64,000 nt of DNA from Thunnus maccoyii (taxonomy: Eukaryota; Chordata; Actinopteri; Scombriformes; Scombridae), in the NCBI RefSeq assembly GCF_910596095.1, contig NC_056550.1, forward strand, positions 21,262,001 to 21,326,000. Reading direction: 5' to 3'. The stretch's first letter is position 1. The number at the start of each line of letters is the position of its first letter. Made by a program: the position numbers and the translations under genes. A model generated the notes under the pieces. That model ran no database searches. It saw nothing but the letters and a program-made list of their open reading frames with translations, and was not told the DNA's origin. Shown piece after piece: positions 49,292 to 61,475 of this stretch.

Positions 49292-50045
49292 TGCGTTGCA
49301 GTTCCTCACTGTGGCCACTTGAGGGCAGTAATGATTCTGAATCAAGCGGGCAGCTCAGGTCTGAAAAGTGAAGCCAATGCGGAAGTGACTTAAACCTGCA
49401 TTCTCTCTAATGGCCAGCAGGGGGCGACTGCCTGCTTTATTATGTCAGTAAACAGTTTCCTAATGAGTTTATGGTCTCAATCGCTCGTTTCAAGTCCTCT
49501 TCAATACAGCTGCTGTTCATTTTGTAAATTATGGCGCCATTTAGAGTAAAATAAACAATAAAGCAGGGTATGATTGGGGCGTCGCTACGTTGTGACTGAC
49601 AAGTCGTTACCACGGTGACAACGTTGGTTAGGCAACGTAACCATGGCGTAACCCGCGATTCACAGAGTATACGCGTGAAATAGCCGTCGCTATTTCAGTG
49701 TGTTTTCAGCTCAGTAATGTTACTTGTTAAATATTGGTCGTCCGGTAAGTAAGCCTGTTTTTTGCTAGGGAAAATTAACATTAGCATTAGCACAGTTAAC
49801 CATAGAGCAGTCATTTTCAATATTTCTTTCAAAATTGTAGCTCTACATACAAAACTCATCACTCCAGGGATACAACCAGGTAGTATCCAAATAAATTGAT
49901 AAGGGATATTAATAAATAACATTTACATAAACTGCAGTTGTGTTCACATATTGAAACGTATTCTAGGTTGAAATGCTGGTTGATCTGAATGTGTTGATGA
50001 TCGGTTACTGTCCTCTAGTGGTCACAGTGAGGAACTGCAACAGTA
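49292..50045. repeat. inverted repeat arms about 0.7 kb apart
   Basis: The string gttgcagttcctcactgtgg (from 49293) recurs as its reverse complement at about 50012-50042 with few changes. The 0.7 kb between them includes the 49360-49640 repeat copy. It may be a pair of related element ends. Confidence 0.5.
49360..49640 (+). mobile_element. dispersed repeat copy, inverted partner of 56490-56702
   Basis: Strings such as gagtttatggtctcaatcgc, aaattatgg and atttagagtaaaata recur in reverse complement at 56490-56702, with most bases conserved over about 200 positions. It contains the ctgaaaagtgaagccaatgc start typical of a common fish repeat. Non-coding. Confidence 0.7.
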
Positions 50046-50574
50046 CTGGTGAGTACTTTTACTTGTGGTAGCTTAAGATTCTTGTTTTATCTCATTTTAT
50101 TTATAGGTTGTATTTTTTTAACTTGCTCATTTCAATCAACAAATTTGTGAAAGTATAAAGAAAATTTCTCCCCTTACACATGTACAAAATTTTGTAAAGC
50201 AATCACTATGTCTCACATGACCAAGTTTGTTTCAGACTTAATGAACCAAATAGGTGATTAACTGTAGTTTAGTTAGTCACCTAGAATACTACCCTGAGAA
50301 TACTATCCAGGCTATCAGCTAATAGAGCAGTGTCCAAATTCGTTTTGTCAGAGACAGTAAAATTCATATTCACTGGTTTTGATTTGTTAGATTTAAAGTT
50401 CCCCTCCAGACATATTTGAAGATGAATATAAAATACTCTACTTTGAATAATAATTTTGTCTATGTTTTCCACAAAAAAAGTTCAATTATCTTGTTAAAAT
50501 TCTTAAAATGACATCTCCTCCTTCTCCCTCATTACAAATTCCAGAATATATGAATATGTAAATATTGTTCATTT

Positions 50575-50820
50575 TGAAAGTTTAACTGCTGGACACAAGA
50601 TGTCTCCTACTTCACTGTAAAGTCTGTTCTCAGTGTTTGTGCACTGGAGGCTACAAGTTTCCACATCACACTTATGTAAATTGAATATTGGACCAGAACT
50701 GGTCTAATATTCACAGCAGTTAAACACACTCCCCAACATCTCTGTTTCTTCCATAAAGTATTACTTTTCTTTAAAATTAATAATAGAGTGTACATGCAGA
50801 AAGTGACCATGATTTCAGAG
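50575..50820. mobile_element. probable dispersed repeat with internal hairpin
   Basis: The stretch holding ctggaggctacaagtttcc and acatcacacttatgtaaatt resembles a recurrent fish repeat. At 50682-50713 it carries a 15-bp stem (tgaatattggaccag and its complement, one mismatch) around a 2-nt loop. Confidence 0.45.
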
Positions 50821-50902
50821 ACTGGGAAGTATAATAATTAATGAATAAATAATTAATGACATCGTGCTGGTGGGAACTGATGTGTTTTATGGTACTGGAA
50901 TT

Positions 50903-50918
50903 CCCCCCCCCCCCCCCC
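50903..50918. repeat. poly-C run (16 C)
   Basis: Sixteen consecutive C about 500 bases upstream of the cavin1 start codon. Confidence 0.95.
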
Positions 50919-51129
50919 GGTGGCCCTCACCTTTCCCAGTTCAAAGAAGAATGAGTCATGTCACTGGAGGAGGTGGAGTTTGGGACTTGGAGATATGCTG
51001 TCTTGTGCTTGGGGACAGAATGGGGTGGAGCCCCAGCAGAAGGGGGAGCCGTGGGCAGGGGCTGGGTGTAGGAAGGGAAAAGTTGGACTGGGTGGTTTCA
51101 CAGGGAGCAGAGGCATTTGAGTCAGGGCA

Positions 51130-51424
51130 CACATGCCTCAGCTGTGAGAGGCCCTACTCCCCTTGGCTGGCTGGCATCCCAGAGCAGAGGCAGAGAGAGA
51201 CAGAGGCAGAGAGGGCTGAGAGTGAGAGACCGAGGGCGAAGAGAAAGTTAAAGTGTTAAGTAGACTGGGAAGAGGCAAACAAGTGGCAGAGAAAGTTTTC
51301 TGCAAGAAAAGAAAAAGGATCAGAGACTGTGTTGTGTGCAGCGTTGCTCCTGTAGGTAGTTTGTCAGTGGTGTATTTTTATCTGCAGCGAGTGTGCAAGT
51401 GGTTTGTATTTGGAGTTGACAGCT
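51130..51424 (+). other. cavin1: cavin1 5' flank and 5' UTR (limits approximate)
   Basis: A purine-rich segment (GAGAGACAGAGGCAGAGAG type) runs directly into the start codon. No TATA box or clear initiator is seen, so the transcription start cannot be fixed. No intron is needed between this segment and the coding exon. Confidence 0.5.
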
Positions 51425-51925
51425 ATGGCAGATACAGGTGTCAAAGAGGAGCATGTAGCCCTGGTAGAAGTGCCTTATGATGATGATGAGGTCGCCCTGG
51501 TGGGTGCTGCCACCGAGCCAGCGGTAGATGATCATCACCATACTGAGAAGGTGGACATGCTACTGACCACTACCTCTGGAGACAAGAGTGAAGCTCAGAT
51601 GAATGGGGTCATGGTTCTGTCTCTACTGGACAAGATTATCGGGGTGGTAGACCAGATCCAGCAGACCCAGAATGGGCTTGAGGCCCGGCAGGAGGCGATG
51701 GAGAAGTCAGTGTCAACCATCCAAGGGGAGCTGGCTAAGTTGTCCAAGAATCACGTCGGCACAGCCAACACCGTCAACAAAATGCTGGAAAAGGTACGCA
51801 AGGTCAGCGTCAACGTCAAGACAGTGCGAAGCAACCTGGAGAAGCAGGCGGGCCAGATCAAGAAGCTGGAGAGCAACGAAAACGAGCTGCTCAAGAGACG
51901 CAACTTCAAAGTCCTCATCTACCAG
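51425..51925 (+). CDS. cavin1: caveolae-associated protein 1 (cavin-1/PTRF), coding exon 1, gene partial
   Basis: Cavin-1 coats the cytosolic face of caveolae as trimers with other cavins and is needed for caveola formation. It was also described as polymerase I and transcript release factor. This exon encodes residues 1-167 starting MADTGVKEEHVALVEVPYDD. After an acidic N-terminus comes the HR1 coiled coil (about 60-160): NGVMVLSLLDKIIGVVDQIQ, then EKVRKVSVNVKTVR and QAGQIKKLE, ending KRRNFKVLIYQ before donor gtaaag. These phrases match vertebrate cavin-1 nearly residue for residue. The ATG context (GCTATGG, G at -3 and +4) is strong. The remaining half, including HR2 and the PEST-like acidic regions, should lie in exon 2, which is not in this window. 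Teleosts have a and b copies; I cannot tell which this is. Confidence 0.95.
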
Positions 51926-53869
51926 GTAAAGTGGGAGGGAGGATACTGCAGTGTGTGTATGAGCTTGTTCTTTATTGTTTTTGACACATAGACTAAGTAA
52001 CAGCAAATATTCCTTGCTTGAGAACGTGTTGATAAGCAAAAGATGAAAATGAATTTACACGTAGCTATTAACACTAAAATTACATTGACAGTACATGTTA
52101 GTCCCGAAAATGGGTGTGTTGCATTCCCCGCATCACAAAGGAAAGTTGAAAGGAGGTGTGAAATGCACCTGAAAAGTAATTGGTGCGTCAAAGCAACCTT
52201 TTGACATCATCTCACCAGAGAGAGTTAGAGTCACACTGTGGCATGAATTGACCCTTGTCAGTGAAATGGGGAGTAATAGTTTCTTAGACGAGAGGATGCT
52301 GGTCAAAGCTTCAGCTCGGTGGTTTCCATGACATAAATATCTGAGGCACTTTTTCCTAAAATCGAACTGAGTCTTCAATGTTTACAAAGAATCAGACACT
52401 TCGGTACTCTTAATAGAAGCTGTTGTACAGTTTATATTTACGCGCAGTGTGAGGTAAAATGAAGACCAGTAGTGACCTCTCCCACTCCACAGGGATTCAT
52501 GATTACCCAATGAAACTATATAAAGAAGTTGGTGTAAATAAAAATATAAGGCCCATAAACACTGGCATGAGGGGCTACTTGAGACAGAAGCAACGCCCCA
52601 CTTCTAAGCACTCAGAGGACAGATAGTTGGCAGGCTGCTGACGTGTGCGATGAAGATGTTTTTTTTATTGTAAAGATTTCTCAGAAGTGAGACACACTTC
52701 ATAAATGGTGCACAAACCTGCACTTGAGTATTCAAAATTGTATAAAGTATTGGGGCAGGATCATTTGCACTTCTCCTCAGGCCAATGGAAGAGTTTACAA
52801 CAACAAGGACTGTGAATATCTTGGAAATGAAAATAGGAAGAAAAAGAAAAAAAAGGACACAATCTGAGTTCATGTGTGAGAGTGTGACAGTGCAACTCTG
52901 ACCAGTCTAACTACCATTGTGAATTTGAGACTCATCTCTTTTTTTAGCAGGACGTGCATGCTGTCATGTCTGGCTGGTAAACTTTCAGTCTACAGCGTGC
53001 ACGGTAGCACTTCTGCTTTAGTTTACTTTGTGAGTAAAAAGGTCTCAAGGCCTCTAGAACCAGGAATTCGTCATAAGAACATAAATCAAATGAAAGCTCA
53101 AGAAAATGTCAGCCACTTGATGCGCTGCATATCTTAACCTCTGCAAAGATTTTCTTTCAAAAACATTAGTAAGAGTGACTCTGAGGGGTGCAAGCCTTGC
53201 ATGAGTAGAACGTACTCCAGGATCTGTATCGGTAAGCACAAACTTTTTCAGATCCCCCCTCCTGGGATGTCCACTGTGGGAGCAGGTTACACTATTGGCA
53301 TCTTGCAGAAATCCAATCATAGACGCTAGGCCTTAGTAAATTACACTTGTAAAGCAGGTGTCTCCTGCTGTTTGGGACACTGCACGGTTTACTGTAAGCC
53401 TCCTTAATTACATGTCTGTGTGCAGTTGTCAGTGTGGAAGAAACTGTGCATAAAAGGGGTGAACAGTCTGCACCTCTCCTCAAGAGCTTGCACCGTTTTA
53501 TAAAGCTTTTATAAAGTGATTTTGTATGTTTTTTTGATTTTTTATTTTGAGTAACGAGTTATGCTTGCGTTTCAGCAGACACTATGAATCAGTCATTTCC
53601 TTTTGGTATTATCAGATCCGTAATACCCTTATTACTGTCTAAACCTGTTCACCGTCACATTTTCAAAGCAGTCGTAGGCGTCGTAGCCTCCATGTTGCAG
53701 AAGCGGTTTTGGGCTCCCACGATCTATTTATTTCCAGAGAATGGCTGCACCGTGTCCAGTTTAATTAGAAAGGCTGATCAGATATTGGCAGCATTTCAAA
53801 TCAACACTGGCTCTCAGTCAGATTTCATTGCTTTCAAGCCTCTGTGTGTTAATGTGTTAGAGTAGGATA

Positions 53870-54030
53870 CGTTTAGAAGTAGGTTAAGGATGGGATAAAG
53901 GTTAGGGTTAGGTATGTAGAGGTTATGGTTAAGGTTACAGTAAACGTCCATGGAATTAATGAAAGCTAGCTCAGTGTCCTCACAAGTAATACCAACATGT
54001 GTGTGGGTGTATGTGTGGGTGTGTGGCCAT
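53870..54030. repeat. GGTTAGG-rich stretch followed by GT-rich tract
   Basis: Reads such as aaaggttagggttaggta and ggttatggttaaggttac resemble interstitial telomere-like sequence. They are followed by a tcctcacaagtaataccaac / GTGTG pattern, a combination I recognise as a frequent fish repeat. Confidence 0.5.
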
Positions 54031-55847
54031 TCCTCACCAATATTGGCTTTCACCTGCAGTGTCAATGTCAAGCAAGGCAAGCATTTGAGTAAGACAAGTG
54101 AAACATTTTCGTAGCATTACTTTTGCTGTGTAGGACCATGTACTCTGCTTTGTTAAGCTGATGTTGGCTTTAACTGTGAGTGCCGTATTTTCCTCGTATG
54201 TCACTCTGTCTCCGCGCCCTGAGAATAGCCGCATACTTCAAAGTTTCTAACCGGAAAGATTTTGACACTGATGCTTTATAATTAAACCTGCAAAGATGGT
54301 AGCACGCAGGATCCCCTGACAACAGCTGGGTGTGGCAACGAAGACATATTTATCAAATGCTCATTACATATCAGATATGCATCACAATATCTTTAACATC
54401 TTCAATTGTACCCTCTCAAATTAGATCTCTGTGAGTAATGTTAAAACAATGGCGTTGCTATGGTTTCCTATGAAACTGACATATGAAACAAACTCACTGT
54501 AGTCACACAAGAGCAAAGAAAACTCCTCATTAGAATCGCTATTCTGCAGCTAAATTTTTAAAAGATCGTGCTTACATTTTGGGAGTTTAGAATGTGAAAT
54601 TCATGCTCGGGACAAATTTCATCAATAGGTGGTCTCTTTCTGGACTTCACCGGCTGGGGTCTTACAATTAGAAAGCCCTGACTGTCCTTGCAGCAGCTGA
54701 GGGTCTTCCTGCTGCACAAGGCTCAAGCAGCCTGTCACCAGAGCTCTGCGGTCCACAAATGGCGCTGCTTTTATGCCCCCGCTGCGTGTTTCTCCCTTGA
54801 CTGTACTGCATGTGATATTAGACCACTAGTCTTTCTAGGAGAGGCAAACATATTGACCCCAAATGAGTCACTTCATTTCCTTATTTCCTGTCAGTCTCAT
54901 ATAACCAGACAATTTACTATTTAAGTTTGGCCTCGTAAGACAAATTTCCTGTTGCAGTGTTCGCCAATAGCAATAGCTGTCAGGAAATAAACACAGACCC
55001 TAGATGTTTCTTAACAACACAATTCTGATTAAATGTTTTATAGATAATATTGATAATATTTCTAACTGAATTGTCACAATGGTTGTAATAAAATGGTTGT
55101 TAACATTTCAAATGTACCTCTAGAGGCCTTTCTGTTTCTGAAGCAACTCCATATTCAAGCAATAAAGAAGTTGCAATTGTCTTAGCCACTGTTAGGCATG
55201 ATTAAAAGTGAAGGAGAAACCTATTTGCTTCTTCCAGTTTCTCAGTTGCCTGACATTACGAGAAAAAAAGAGGTATTGTTTTTACTAGACAACCACACTA
55301 GTGGTGCTGCTCTGACGGCTGAGCCTCGTGCTCATCCTCAGGCAGACCATGCACGTCTATGTCATTGTTTAGCACACATTAATTGTCTTGGCCTTCAATT
55401 ACTATCTCGGACTGTTGCTGGCTAAAAGTCTTTAGAGCACTCTGGCTCTAACTTGGCTCAGCCCTCCACATGTTCCATATGGTCTGCCCAGGTGACAGAG
55501 GAAGACTTGTATGGTAGGGGGGGGTCCTGCCATAAGAGAGTAGTTTTTATAGTAATCCCTGCACTTTTCGGCTGTTAAAACAAAAGAGTTTAGATGAGGC
55601 AGGCTTTGGACTGATCCTTTTAATGCAAATGCAGCATTATTTTAATTTTATTTTCATGAATTTATACAAATTTTGGTACAAGGCAAGGCCAAAGTTTATT
55701 TACATAGCATGACCCAGCCCTTAGTGCTCAATGTGGTAGTTCTGTTAGCATACCTAAAGTGAGCCAGCCATTTGGAGACAAGTAAGTTATCCCCTAGAAA
55801 ACAATTATACTTGAAAATCAGAGCTCTGCTAGTAGTGGGATTGAACT

Positions 55848-56258
55848 ATAGACTGTAAAAAAATAATGGACATAGCTATCGTGACGTCACCCACTGGTTT
55901 GTGGACTCCTGTTTTGAAGCCTTGAGTTCAGCTTGTTATTTTTTTCCCACCCGCATTCTGCGAAGACCTGCCCCAACTTTGCTTCTGACTGGCTCTGACC
56001 CTGATATTCTTACCCTACACCTAACCATCTCCTCATGCCTGAACTTAACCAACAAAGGCAACAAGTACTAGCCGATCAGAGGCAGAGTAGAGTGAGTCTT
56101 GCGAGTGTGGGTGGGGAAAAAAAATAAGGCAAGTTTGGCATTTTGACCATCGCCATCTTGGTTTTTTAGAGCCAGAAGTGACCATATTTGGACAACAGGG
56201 TGGGGCTGACCCTAATGCTAACTGCTAGCTTGATTAGCACTGTGCATTTACAGTCTAT
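55848..56258. mobile_element. 411-bp miniature element with perfect 12-bp terminal inverted repeats
   Basis: The left end atagactgtaaa (55848-55859) is exactly complementary to the right end tttacagtctat (56247-56258). The interior contains gtgacgtcacccactggttt and gccatcttggttttttagagcc, phrases of a widespread teleost non-autonomous repeat. It carries a perfect CRE (TGACGTCA, 55882-55889). No target-site duplication is obvious, and no protein is encoded. Confidence 0.75.
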
Positions 56259-56489
56259 GTTATTAACTGTGATGGTCATAATGCTAATGCTAATTTTGGC
56301 TAGTGAAAAACGGGCTTAAAACCAAATGTACTTACTGGAAAAACTGAACAGCTGACTCCTTAGAGGGTTTAGTGCAACCAAACGCTGAACAAAACTTTTT
56401 AGGCGACCAAAATGTTACAATTAACTTTCATGAACTGAAAATCCACTAAAATGGCAACAGCTACACCTATATTCCTATTCTAATCTGGG

Positions 56490-56702
56490 GTTACGTTACG
56501 TTACGTAACGTATGTTACCAACATTGTCGCCATGGTAGTGACTTGTCAATCACAAGGTAGCCACAACCTAAAGCATACCCTGCTTTTTTGTCTATTTTAC
56601 TCTAAATGGGACCATAATTTACAAAATGAACATCATGCTGTATTGAAGAAGACTTGAAAGTAGCGATTGAGACCATAAACTCATTAGGAAAGTGTTTACT
56701 TT
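56490..56702 (-). mobile_element. dispersed repeat copy, inverted partner of 49360-49640
   Basis: Read on the minus strand this matches the middle and end of the 49360-49640 copy. It begins with ttacgttacgttacgtaacg on the + strand, a short palindromic tandem. Both belong to the same family, one on each side of cavin1 exon 1. Confidence 0.7.
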
Positions 56703-58019
56703 AACTAAGTGTTTTAGTTATTGGCGTGTGTGTTCCATAATGCACGTTATCTATTAAACTATGCGGATTAATCCACTTTATGCAACGTGATATTGTCTGT
56801 CCATCAAAGTGTGAGATACTACTGCTGTGTGTCTGGAATCGGGGTGTGTTTGGCTGCAGCTCAAGGATGGTGATAGCCATGTGGTCACCTCTATCAGGGA
56901 GATGTAAGCCTTCTCAGTTACAGACTGCTTCTTCTATGCCCACCTCACAGACCTTGCAGAGCTCAGATCACAGCCAACAAGCTTCACCACCAGCCACAGC
57001 CCATTTTTCTTTAATAGCTTTTAATCCTGCCCAGACTATATAACTCAGTTCCACTTACTCCAGACGCACTTACTTCAGCTGCAGTTTTTGGCCACTACAG
57101 CTTACTGAATCTTTGTTTCCAGGCATAAATCAGATCTCTGCTTCATTACACAGAGGATAGTTATGAAGCACTTAACCAACCCCTTACACGCAATAGCAAA
57201 CAACTGAGGAGTCCCAAAAAACACTCGACCAGCAGCACCAAGTTAGTGTTGTGATTCATCCTGCCAGCATTTCTCTGCCGCTCCTGCCAGGATGCCAACT
57301 GGGTGTCCTCCCTTCCTCTAAGTTTCTCTCCCCTATCACTCCCACTGTCTCCCATTCTACTCCCACTCAGACCTCTAATCCAGAACCAAGGGCACGGCTC
57401 ATTCAGTATTTCCTACAGTACTTGTATGTACTGTAGTATGTTGTTCACTTCCAGTCTGTCCTCGCCATCATTCTCCCTCCCACGGTGGTCCTCATTTCCA
57501 GGCTGGTGGAAAGATATCTGGCAGGCTCCACATTTCACTGTTGCATGTCATCTACTATGTCGAGCTAGTCCTGAGTTCCAATGCTTGGAGGCGTGTGAGC
57601 CTCTGCATGTAAAATGTGGTCCAATAGTTACCTTTTTAAGAGTGCATTCATGTGTTGCTTGCTAGGAATAATGCATACAGCTGCAAATTGCATGATAAAA
57701 AAGAAACATTTCAGATATATAGCAGTTACTGTTACAAAAAATGTTTTTGGATGTAAAGATAACCCATATTATTTTATGGCAACACTCATTTTTGAGGACT
57801 GCAGGTCAGAGAAAACACATTACAGTGTCAGTGTGAGACCTGCCCTGCTTCTCATCAAGAGAGTTTTGTAAAGGTTTTTAAACAAGGCTTTTATTTCCTC
57901 ATTTTCCTCCCATTTCCTATGTTGTGGTAAGAAAAGTGATATCATGAAGCCAGATCTAGGGTTTCTTTTGGCATGTTTGACCAAATTTGGGAATTGTACT
58001 GCTCTGATCCTCTCTATCT

Positions 58020-58039
58020 CACACACACACACACACACA
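58020..58039. repeat. (CA)n microsatellite
   Basis: Ten CA units in the cavin1 intron. Confidence 0.9.
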
Positions 58040-61000
58040 TTTTGTACGCCTCAAGGAAAAAGTTAATACAACACAAAGCAAAAACAATCCCTTTTTCATT
58101 TCGTTTGTAATTATTTTATATTTCAGAAATAGCAAAACCATTGTCCTTGCTTTAGAAGCCTTTCCGTCTTTGATATCACTTGTTGAAAATGAGTATGCTC
58201 TGAAAACAGGAGTGTACCAGCCTGCATCCTCTGTTATTGTTCACTTTGTTTCCTTTGCTTTTCTAAAACGGAGATTAAATTTTCAAGCTGACATGGTCAA
58301 AAAATTGTGCATTCATGTTGAAAGGATCTGCCATTTAGAACAGTTAAAACTCAATAAGAACTAAGGGTTGGTGTATCATAGTTGGACAGGTGTCATTTTA
58401 CACTTACAGTGAATTTGCTTCCTGCTCTGGAGATGCATTTGCTGATAGTGTTAATGTATCCTTTCCTGTGCACCTGTCATTAGGATATACAGTTTGTACA
58501 GTAGAAAGAGAATCCCTGCTATTCCAACACGTGGAAACACTGCACATGTCTGTATGTGACAATTATTATCGTCTGTTAGATGTATCTGTCTGATATGGTT
58601 GTTTGTGTCTTGGTTCTGTAATGTTTTACTGCAATATTTTAGACTACATGTGATTCAATTTAGCAATGCATTTTTGTGAGCTGTTTCTCCGGCTCTACGA
58701 GAGGACACTCTGAGTCACTCCTATTAAAATAACTACATTTTATGTGTCCTGATGCCTGATCTCGGGACCCAGTTGCCTTCCCGTCTTACCAACCATCCCT
58801 ATCCCACAGCAGCAGACAGATTTACCATCTGAGACTGATCAGGTAACCCCTCGATTTCAACAGTTGTAGTTGTCATCTAGCTTATTGGCCGGCTAACAGA
58901 AATGTGTCCTCATACCAAATCACAACTCAGTGGAAGCTGCTGTTACCCTTCGTGCTGTTTATTCCAAGATTTGTAGGCACACCCTACATCTACGAGGCCA
59001 AAATAAAAAGTTAGCCAAATGATCTGAGTTGGTATATTAAAGGAGACTGCTACGTTGCTTTTGATTATAAATACACCAGCAGCGATGCAATGGAATAGTG
59101 TAGGGTCCTGTTTCATTGAGTGGGTCTGAATTTAGCAATCAGTAGCACCAATTGATTGATTAATTGTTTGTGTGGGTTTATTTTCAGATGAAAGTGCGTG
59201 AGTATAAGGCTATGTAGCCTTAGTTTTGGGGCACATAATGTACTACTACTATACTTTATATATATATATAAAGTAACAAAAACACCAATACTGGCGGTGG
59301 ATATCTCAAAATATCTGCAAATAGTTATACAAAAAGTGTCTCTTAAAGTAGCTTCCATACATTTACTATTAATATAAGTGACTGTTATTGCTGTAACTTA
59401 AGACATTGCGTCTGAAAGTAAAACCTGGTCTGTGCAAACATTCAGTCTGAAGTGCAACAGTCAGGTTACCCCCGGTGGTATATTTCCCACTGCTGCTGTG
59501 GCGGCTCACTGTTCTTGTTACAAGTATGTGATTTATAGTCTTTCACTGAAACTGTGCCAGGACACGCCGTGGGTTTTGGGTACCCTTGGGATTAGATTTT
59601 GCATGCACATGGATGTTTAGAATGATTATCTATAAATAATGATACTTAAATTATGTTATCAGGCGTAAAAGTTGATGGTGAAATATTTGACCTATTTTAA
59701 AATGTTATCCATATTTTATCCTTAAATTAGCCCATTTTTTCATATTTTCTAGTTTTTACGGCTTACAAATGTATAATATTATGTTTTAAGGTTTGATACA
59801 TATGTCTCAGATCAACAGACAAAGACAGAATATTACAGTCAGTTTTTCCATCTATAGTATGCCAGTTGCATTATTCATACAAGCGACAGCTCAATTCAGA
59901 ACAATGTGTGGGTGACTGGTTTGATGCCTTCCTAACAGTTTCCCCAGGTGTTATTTGTCAGGAGTTATTTGCCATTTAACATTATATTGGTCTAATGTAA
60001 GCCAGTAGTTATAGTTTCCTAAAGTTTAGCCCCACACGGTATTCAAGTTGGCAGGTTATTCATGCCTTCGCTTGATCCACCAACGTCACATTATCCTGAA
60101 ACATGGTGAATATATGAATGATTACAGCACACTCTTTCACTTAAAAAAAAAAACTATTTTAAATCTTTTTAATCCTTGTAATATTAATCATACTGCTTCA
60201 TACTTAATGCAGCAGAACGTATGAATTCGTGTTTGCTCCTAAACTCGTTCCAGCACTTGGAAAATCTGAACTGAGTTGTTAAATTTGGGTGAAACGCTAC
60301 TTACTGTTCCAAGTTAGTGTCAATATGGATGGCAGCGATAGAGGGAAAAGGGATCTTGTTATGTAACATATTCCAGTACTGTTGCTGCCAATTGACACAG
60401 AGATGTAAATGGAAAAGTAAATTTTCTATCTTTGCATGGGACTAACCCTGGGATTCCAGTGGTTTCAGAGTCATGGATGTGGGAGGCTAAGCTGTGGAAA
60501 AGGGTATCCCCATCCAGGCTCCAGTGTATGAAATCACAAATCACTATGACAGGAAAACCAAGGAACTCCCTTCCTGTGGTGTGTGCACTGTAACATGACA
60601 TCGCCTTGTTGGCTATGAGGTATACAAAGGGCTCTCTTTAGATGAATCTGTCTGTCTATAGACAGAGCAGGATTGGTCGTTTACATTTCCATTACTCGCA
60701 GGACACTTAAACATAGTGCCATCAGAGTACTTAAGGGGATAAGGGGGGCTTCATGAAACAGAATTTGCACTGTGCCCTTAGTCACAAGAGTCACTGCAAA
60801 ATGCCTGAGGTAGTAGGCGGCTGGATTCGTCCTCTGTAAATTGTTTGAGCTTTATTTAGGAGTGTGTGGGAGGCATCAATATTAATGACCAGAGTACATT
60901 AGCGTCCTTATTTTAGCCTCAGAGCACTTTTTAGGGATCAAAGCATCACGATTCAGACCTACGGCTAACATGTGAACCTTCACCTCCGTTTCATGTCAAT

Positions 61001-61418
61001 CTCTCGTTTGGCCTTCTCCTATGCTGCTGGAGGGGCACATGGGTCAGTGATATCACTCATTGTGAAAGCTAAGTGCACAGCTGCAAGAACTGGATGGGAT
61101 CAGACAGCTGGTCCTGTGACTCACCGTAGAGGCCTTTCATCACACTGCCTGAAAAGGAATGGTGTGGGTATGTCTGTCTGTGGGAGTGTTTATCTACAAG
61201 CAAGCGGGTTGTTAAATGTCTGCATGTTCGTATGTGTATCATGATTGTGAGCGTTCGTGTGCATGGATTTGTCATCTAAATAAAAGTCAGCCTTTGTACA
61301 CGTCCTAACCTTTCAGGTGTTAATAAACGTATAATAAGTCATATTTCATATCAGACACAAAACAGGAAAGTCATTTTATCCAAAAAAAAAACGTATTAAT
61401 GTATGCAATCAAAGCGCG

Positions 61419-61420
<2 letters not shown>

Positions 61421-61452
<32 letters not shown>

Positions 61453-61475
61453 GAGTATACATATATATATATATA
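61421..61475. repeat. (CA)n and (TA)n compound microsatellite
   Basis: Thirteen CA units (61421-61446) are followed after a short spacer by a TA run (61459-61475) and GAGAGAGAG. Confidence 0.93.

Larger units (their letters stand above)
48118..51000. other. divergent intergenic region atp6v0a1 / cavin1
   Basis: About 3 kb separating the two head-to-head genes. Much of it is mobile-element debris (48487-49046, 49360-49640, 50575-50820), plus simple C/A-rich tracts near 48302-48350. I see no gene. Confidence 0.75.

Noticed and set aside
49600..49655. RFX X-box-like strings (gttaccacggtgacaac and neighbours) suggesting a ciliary promoter
   Set aside because: The same segment recurs in the inverted repeat copy at 56.5 kb, so it belongs to a dispersed repeat and not to a gene-specific promoter.
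50864..51259. 131-codon + strand frame just upstream of cavin1
   Set aside because: Low-complexity Arg/Glu/Gly content from purine-rich flank and poly-C; not in frame with cavin1 and without similarity.
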